Shown: one piece after another, positions 59,597 to 64,000 of the stretch
Numbering within the stretch: position 1 is the first letter of the stretch
How the letters are laid out: each line of letters opens with the position of its first letter
Source: an uncultured Sphingomonadales bacterium
GTDB lineage: Bacteria > Pseudomonadota > Alphaproteobacteria > Sphingomonadales > Sphingomonadaceae
Assembly: GCA_903821605.1 (NCBI GenBank)
Contig: CAIJLZ010000004.1
Location: forward strand, 330,349-394,348
DNA: 64,000 nucleotides
Direction of reading: 5' to 3'
The notes under the pieces: model-generated
The model's database searches: none
The model's input: only the letters and a program-made list of their open reading frames with translations
Told to the model about the DNA's origin: nothing
Made by a program: the position numbers and the translations under genes

Positions 59597-61279
59597 TCAG
59601 TCGCGATAGAGAATATGCCCATCGGTTCGTCCGAAATGGTAGGTGCGGAGCACATGCGGCTGATAGGCGCGGTCGAGGATCGTGCTCATCGCCACGAAAT
59701 CTGCGCGTCCTGCATCGCGGGTCAGGGCCACGCGGACATAGCCTTGATGAAAATTATCGGTCCAGCGGATCTCGGGATTGTGCACCTCAAAGGCGCGGTC
59801 CAGCTTCTCGGCGGTGGTCGGATCGAAGCCGCTTGCCACAAAATCACCGGGTGATGTGATGCCGGCAGTGCCAAGTTCGATCCCGACGGGTGCGCCGCTC
59901 TTGTCTTGCAGCACGTTCGACCAGAAGCTGTGGCTGTCGCCGGTCAACACCAGCAGATCGTGGGCACCAGTCGCTGCGGCAAGCTCATAGAAGCGCTCGC
60001 GGGCTGCCGGATAGCCGTCCCAAGTGTCGGTGTAGAAGGGCAAGTTCCATTTGCCCTTCCATGCCAGTTCACGGGCTGCATGCGTGGCGTCCGCCTTGGT
60101 TTCGGGATCTGGGATGAGGCCGAGTGCGACCACATCGGGCACCAAAGTGCGCGCCATCGGAATGGCATTGCCGATGAGCCGCCACGGCTGATGGTTGTTG
60201 ATCGAGGCGGCCAGATGATCCTTGAGGAACGTTTCCATCGCGGGCGAAATCATCGTGCGCGTCGGGTCCCAGATGACATCGCGGTCGAAGGATTCGGCAT
60301 CGGCCTTGGTTTTAATCCCGGCGGCATATTTCAGATAGTCGACTTGTTCGCCCCGGCCGGTGTGGCGCGTTTCCATTGTTACCAGCGTGGCGAGGTCGCC
60401 AAAGCTGTACGACCGCCAGAATTCCATCCGACTGTGGCCCATGCCCGGCTCGCGGACCGGCATCCATTCATAATAAGCGCGGATCGCCGCTGCGCGGCGG
60501 TCGGCCCAACTGCCTTCGGTCGCAGCTTGGTGGTTCTGCGCACCACCCGTCCAAGGGTTGTTGGCGCTTTCATGATCGTCCCAGCACGCAATCAGGGGAT
60601 GGGTCGCATGCATGGCCTGCGCGCCGGGGTCGGTCTTGTACTGTGCATGGCGCAGGCGATAGTCGGCAAGCGAGACGATTTCATGGGCTGGTTCATGCGG
60701 GCGGCCGGTCTTTTTGATGACATCGGCACCCCAGCCGTCATTGCCATATTCATAGATATAATCGCCGGTATGAAGGACGAAGTCGATCTCCGGGTCGCGG
60801 GCGATGGCATCATAGGCGTTGAAATGGCCGAACACCCAGTTGGAACACGAGGTCAGCGCGATACCAAGGCGATCAAGCTGGCCATCCGCTAGGGTCAGCG
60901 TTCGACCGATTGGCGAGGTCTGGCCAAGGGCGAAGAAGCGATAGTGATAATGGCGGCCGGGCAGCAGCCCTGCGGCGAGAATCTTGACGACATGATCGGC
61001 GTCACGATGGGCGATGGACGAGCCTTTCTGCGTGACGGTCCGAAAATCTGGCGTCAGGCTAATTTCCCAGCGCACCGGCACGATCGGGCGGTCGGTCGTG
61101 ATGCGGGTCCACAGGATGACGCTGTGTTGGTCAGGGTCGCCACTGGCGATACCGTGGCGGAATGGCGAGGAGGGGGCAGGACGGGCTCCGGCATCGGCGG
61201 CAGGATAAAGCGTCGCAGGCAGAGCCACGCTGGCCAGCAGGGCCATCAGCGACTGACGTCGATTGAAGTGGAGAGCCAT
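59597..61279 (-). CDS. phoD: PhoD-type alkaline phosphatase
   Basis: 560 residues. The N-terminus NRRQSLMALLASVALPA is twin-arginine-like, as expected for exported metal-loaded PhoD. Then PFRHGIASGDPDQHSVILWT (PhoD N domain) and metal-binding motifs ALTSCSNW, FVLHTGDYIYEYGNDGW, ACWDDHESANN and LTGDSHSFWSN. Releases phosphate from phosphate mono- and diesters in the periplasm or outside. Lies behind a TonB-dependent receptor gene on the same strand, separated by a hairpin. Confidence 0.92.
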   Translation of the reverse strand: MALHFNRRQSLMALLASVALPATLYPAADAGARPAPSSPFRHGIASGDPDQHSVILWTRITTDRPIVPVRWEISLTPDFRTVTQKGSSIAHRDADHVVKILAAGLLPGRHYHYRFFALGQTSPIGRTLTLADGQLDRLGIALTSCSNWVFGHFNAYDAIARDPEIDFVLHTGDYIYEYGNDGWGADVIKKTGRPHEPAHEIVSLADYRLRHAQYKTDPGAQAMHATHPLIACWDDHESANNPWTGGAQNHQAATEGSWADRRAAAIRAYYEWMPVREPGMGHSRMEFWRSYSFGDLATLVTMETRHTGRGEQVDYLKYAAGIKTKADAESFDRDVIWDPTRTMISPAMETFLKDHLAASINNHQPWRLIGNAIPMARTLVPDVVALGLIPDPETKADATHAARELAWKGKWNLPFYTDTWDGYPAARERFYELAAATGAHDLLVLTGDSHSFWSNVLQDKSGAPVGIELGTAGITSPGDFVASGFDPTTAEKLDRAFEVHNPEIRWTDNFHQGYVRVALTRDAGRADFVAMSTILDRAYQPHVLRTYHFGRTDGHILYRD

Positions 61280-61308
61280 GTTGTTTCCTCGTCACGGTAA
61301 AACGAAAC

Positions 61309-61336
61309 GACCGCCGTCCGGTGAGGGACGGCGGTC
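61309..61336 (-). terminator. Hairpin between TonB receptor and phoD
   Basis: Perfect 11-base stem GACCGCCGTCC / GGACGGCGGTC with a six-base loop; on the minus strand it is followed by GTTTCGTTTT. It likely ends or attenuates the receptor transcript before phoD. Confidence 0.65.
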
Positions 61337-61353
61337 GTAGTTGATGGGGTCGA

Positions 61354-63612
61354 TCAGAAGTCCTTGCGGAGCGTCACGAACCACTGGCGCGGGGCGCCGG
61401 TCAGCAACGTCTGACGATCGCCGCTGTTGCCATAGCCACCCGAGCCGACGGTCGAGACATATTCCTTGTCGAGCAGGTTGGTGACGCTGAGCTGGAGTTC
61501 GAAGCCCTGGAGGCGATAGCCGATGCTGCCGTCCAGCAGAACGCGCCCACCCACCGAACGATCGTTCAGATAGTTATAGTAGCGCTTGCTGGTATAGTTC
61601 GCACCGAGGCGACCGAAGAACGCCTTGGCGTCATAGGCGATCTCACCCTTGAGCAGGTGCTTCGGGCTGTCCACAACCGTTTTACCCTTGGTCGCGGCAA
61701 TCAGGACGTCCGATGCATTGTAGACATCGTCGCGATATTGGGAGTGGTTATACGCATAAGAGGCGAACAGCGACAGCGTATCGGTCAGATTGTAGAGGCC
61801 AGCGAATTCGACACCGACAGAGCGGACGTCGCCGACATTTTGCAGCACGGACGGGCTACCGACGATGCTCGGGCCAGTGGCAAGCGAGATCTGGCGGTTC
61901 TTGAAGTTCACATAATAGGCCGCGACCGACCCTTGGAACTGACCTGAACGGGTGCGGACACCCATTTCCCACGTCTGCGAGGTTTCCGGCTTCAGGGTCG
62001 TGAGGCCAGCGTCAAAGCCCTCCTGCGTGACAGAGAACGGACCTGTCGAGGCCGCCGAGGCATAAGCGCGCATGTTCTCGGTGTAATTGCCAAACACTTC
62101 GGTCTTCTCGGCGACGCGATAGACGACGCCGGCCTGCGGCAGGAACCAATCCTCGGCATTGATCTTGCCTTCGGCGAACCCACCCTTAACGATCGGGCTG
62201 GCTTCGTTCTTGACCTGCATGCCCTTGAAACCGGCGCTGATCGTCAGCGCGTCGGTGATCGTCCAGCTATCCGACAGATAGGTCTGAAGGGTCTTGGTCG
62301 TATAGTCGAATTCCCACTGGGTGTAGAAGGGGTTCTTCGGATAGTTGAGGCTCGTCTGGCTCGGGCTGGCCTGATCGGCGAGACCATAATAACGACGGGC
62401 TTGGTTGAAATCATTGTTTTCATACCACAGGCCGGTGGCGATCTTGTGGGCGCCGAGGTCGATATCGAGACCGGCGATCACGCCCTTGCGCTCGATGTCA
62501 TATTCGGTGGTGCGGATCGAAATCGGTGCCCCGCCCGGGGTGGCAACATAGGGCGTGTACCATAGGCCCATGCCCGTGTTCTTGTGGTAATAGCCAGTGA
62601 TCTTGCCCTTGATGGCTTGGGTCAGCGACCCTTCGAGGGTCACACCCGCCAGCCAGTCGCGCCGCAGGCCGGAGGCATCATAATAGGCGTCGTCGACGGA
62701 CGCGATGTTGCCCGGATATACCGCAGCCGCATCATCGCCGCCGGCGGCCACATAGGCATTGGCAACGGCGATGGCCGTGGCCCAATCCGGCGCAAAATTG
62801 TCCCAGTCATTGCCAAGCCGGGTGATCATCTCGGCCGACATGTCCTGATAGTCATTTTCACGACGGTCGGAGAAGTTCAGGAAGCCGGTGAGTGAACCGT
62901 CGCCGAGCGGCTGGACGATCTTGGCATTGACCTGATGCTGACGCTGGGCGCCTTCGCCCTTCCACTTGTCGGCATCCTGATAGACATAGCTGACCGAACC
63001 CTTGAGGCCGCCTTGAGTGAGCGCACCCGAGTCCAAGCGGATGAAGCCGCGCTTGGTGTCGTCTGCGCCATAGGTTGCGGCGACCGTCCCGGAAAATTCG
63101 TTGGAAGGCGTGCGCGACTGGAATTCGAGTGTGCCGCCAAGGTTATTGGTCGATGCGGTGCCAAGCGAGCCGGCACCCTGCGATACGCGGGTGACGCCGA
63201 TATTTTCGGCGATGATCGCGCGGCTGATGTGCAGACCATTATGGTTGCCATAGCTCATGTCGCCCAGCGGAATACCGTCGAGCGTGAAACCGAGCTGGTT
63301 CTGGTTGAAGCCGCGGATCGAGATGCGGGTCGACCATTCATAGGCACCGAAGGGGTCGGCCGACTGGAAGTTGACGCCGGGCAGCTTCTCGACGGCACGC
63401 AGCGGGCTGCTGCCGGGGGCAAGGCGGGTGATATCTTCGGCGCGGATTTCCTGCACCTGACGGGTCTGGCCAGTGCCCAATACGATGATATCGCTGCTGG
63501 CGTCTGAGGCATCGGCCCCGGCTTCGGCAGCGACCTCGGCATAAGCGAAGGCCGGGAACGAGAGAGCGACAGTGGACAGCAGTGCGAGCTGTCGCAACGA
63601 CTTGATATTCAT
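61354..63612 (-). CDS. TonB-dependent outer-membrane receptor
   Basis: 752 residues. Signal peptide ends at FAYA-E; plug motifs VQEIRAEDITRLAPGSSPLR, EKLPGVNFQSADPFGAYEW, RISIRGFNQNQLGFTLDGIP; barrel ends in QWFVTLRKDF with terminal Phe. The receptor belongs to the broad FecA/CirA-like class; its ligand cannot be read from sequence. Adjacency to phoD suggests phosphorylated organic compounds such as phytate or nucleotides. The ATG at 63612 (AAAGGGG before it) gives the signal peptide; the frame is open 11 codons further. Confidence 0.9.
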   Translation of the reverse strand: MNIKSLRQLALLSTVALSFPAFAYAEVAAEAGADASDASSDIIVLGTGQTRQVQEIRAEDITRLAPGSSPLRAVEKLPGVNFQSADPFGAYEWSTRISIRGFNQNQLGFTLDGIPLGDMSYGNHNGLHISRAIIAENIGVTRVSQGAGSLGTASTNNLGGTLEFQSRTPSNEFSGTVAATYGADDTKRGFIRLDSGALTQGGLKGSVSYVYQDADKWKGEGAQRQHQVNAKIVQPLGDGSLTGFLNFSDRRENDYQDMSAEMITRLGNDWDNFAPDWATAIAVANAYVAAGGDDAAAVYPGNIASVDDAYYDASGLRRDWLAGVTLEGSLTQAIKGKITGYYHKNTGMGLWYTPYVATPGGAPISIRTTEYDIERKGVIAGLDIDLGAHKIATGLWYENNDFNQARRYYGLADQASPSQTSLNYPKNPFYTQWEFDYTTKTLQTYLSDSWTITDALTISAGFKGMQVKNEASPIVKGGFAEGKINAEDWFLPQAGVVYRVAEKTEVFGNYTENMRAYASAASTGPFSVTQEGFDAGLTTLKPETSQTWEMGVRTRSGQFQGSVAAYYVNFKNRQISLATGPSIVGSPSVLQNVGDVRSVGVEFAGLYNLTDTLSLFASYAYNHSQYRDDVYNASDVLIAATKGKTVVDSPKHLLKGEIAYDAKAFFGRLGANYTSKRYYNYLNDRSVGGRVLLDGSIGYRLQGFELQLSVTNLLDKEYVSTVGSGGYGNSGDRQTLLTGAPRQWFVTLRKDF

Positions 63613-64000
63613 GATTACCCCTTTTGCGGTTGCATTCCGCTGCACGCGTTGTTGCGGTGCAGCAGACAGGGGCCTTTTGCCGTCAACTCATTGCAGCTAC
63701 GCGGCAGTTTGAAGGCGGATCCATGACGGCTTTGTTGCATTTTTTTGAAAAGAGGAGCGCTAGCGCGGATCTCTGCCGCCATTCGCAAGCAGCGTCGATT
63801 TTCAGCGACGCTTGCCCGTCGATCTTGACTGCGAGCGGGGCGAGCCAGCGCTGCGCGGCAACGGCGGTGGCTATGGGTGATAAATTCATTAAAATGATCT
63901 GCTGCACGGGTGGCAACAAGGTCGATGATGCCGCCGCAAAAACGCGCTATTCCGAACGAAGTGGACAGGGGCAGATCATGAAATAATTTGCAATAAATTA
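63613..64000. other. Right edge of the window, no gene assigned
   Basis: 388 bases upstream of the TonB receptor gene. Contains GGCTTTGTTGCA at about 63728-63739, which resembles inverted-repeat ends of some insertion sequences (IS5/IS6-like), and an inverted repeat CAGCGTCGA/AGCGACGCTTG-like hairpin near 63789-63812. Frames on both strands (for instance 63683-63919 minus) have no recognised similarity. A short element or its remnant could continue past the window. Confidence 0.25.

Noticed and set aside
63613..63760. PHO box ahead of the TonB receptor next to phoD
   Set aside because: Only isolated GTCAT-like fragments occur, without the 11-base direct repeat seen at 19471.
1..64000. CRISPR arrays or complete prophage
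   Set aside because: No regularly spaced repeat of 20-40 bases and no phage structural genes were seen; the only recombinase trace is the fragment at 50634.

Overview
The window looks like chromosomal DNA of a GC-rich alphaproteobacterium, most likely a member of the Sphingomonadaceae. Evidence is the large TonB-dependent receptors, the OprO/OprP-like phosphate porin beside a PstS-type protein under a PHO box, the HslUV and Tol-Pal gene orders, a serine-recombinase relic of the type common in this group, and tightly packed genes with many ATGA or TGATG overlaps. No CRISPR array, rRNA or intact insertion sequence was seen; there is one tRNA.

Left third (1-22.3 kb): a four-gene signalling operon (two histidine kinases, a receiver-MarR type response regulator, a double-receiver protein) lies next to a three-gene ABC importer operon. 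Divergent from the importer is an operon for a NikR-like regulator, two DUF1989 proteins, a 1202-residue biotin-dependent carboxylase and allophanate hydrolase. Together these form a guanidine (rather than urea) uptake and degradation locus: import, carboxylation, deimination of carboxyguanidine to allophanate, then hydrolysis to ammonia and CO2. The usual guanidine riboswitch was not seen; the divergent promoter region instead holds inverted repeats, and the NikR-like regulator has lost most nickel ligands. Then follow a HerA-like ATPase, moaE, moaD, pgsA and a PHO-box-driven phosphate binding protein plus phosphate porin.

Middle (22.3-32.5 kb): an AT-richer accessory region. It starts with about 1.4 kb of decayed DNA containing a broken mannose-6-phosphate isomerase gene. 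A minus-strand locus for ABC-type capsule export follows (KpsE/BexC-, KpsM-, KpsT- and BexD/CtrA-like proteins) with a methyltransferase and two GT4 glycosyltransferases, one with a run of ten C, and a CDP-alcohol phosphotransferase upstream.

Right half (32.5-64 kb): mainly core genes: ThuA-like protein, universal stress protein with an FNR/FixK-like box, hslVU, ppx/gppA, rlmE, a BaiN-like flavoprotein, a short bL25, the tol-pal operon (with an extra TolA-C-like lipoprotein between tolA and tolB), a FadB-type enzyme, a hydrolase and hrpB. At tRNA-Leu(CAA) lies a recombinase relic, followed by an accessory catabolic set (ketosteroid-isomerase-like, two-domain VOC, PQQ dehydrogenase, SnoaL-like), a siderophore-type TonB receptor with a Fur-like box, an ornithine-lipid-type acyltransferase pair, PhoD and a second TonB receptor.

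All protein assignments come from reading motifs and lengths; no database search was possible.
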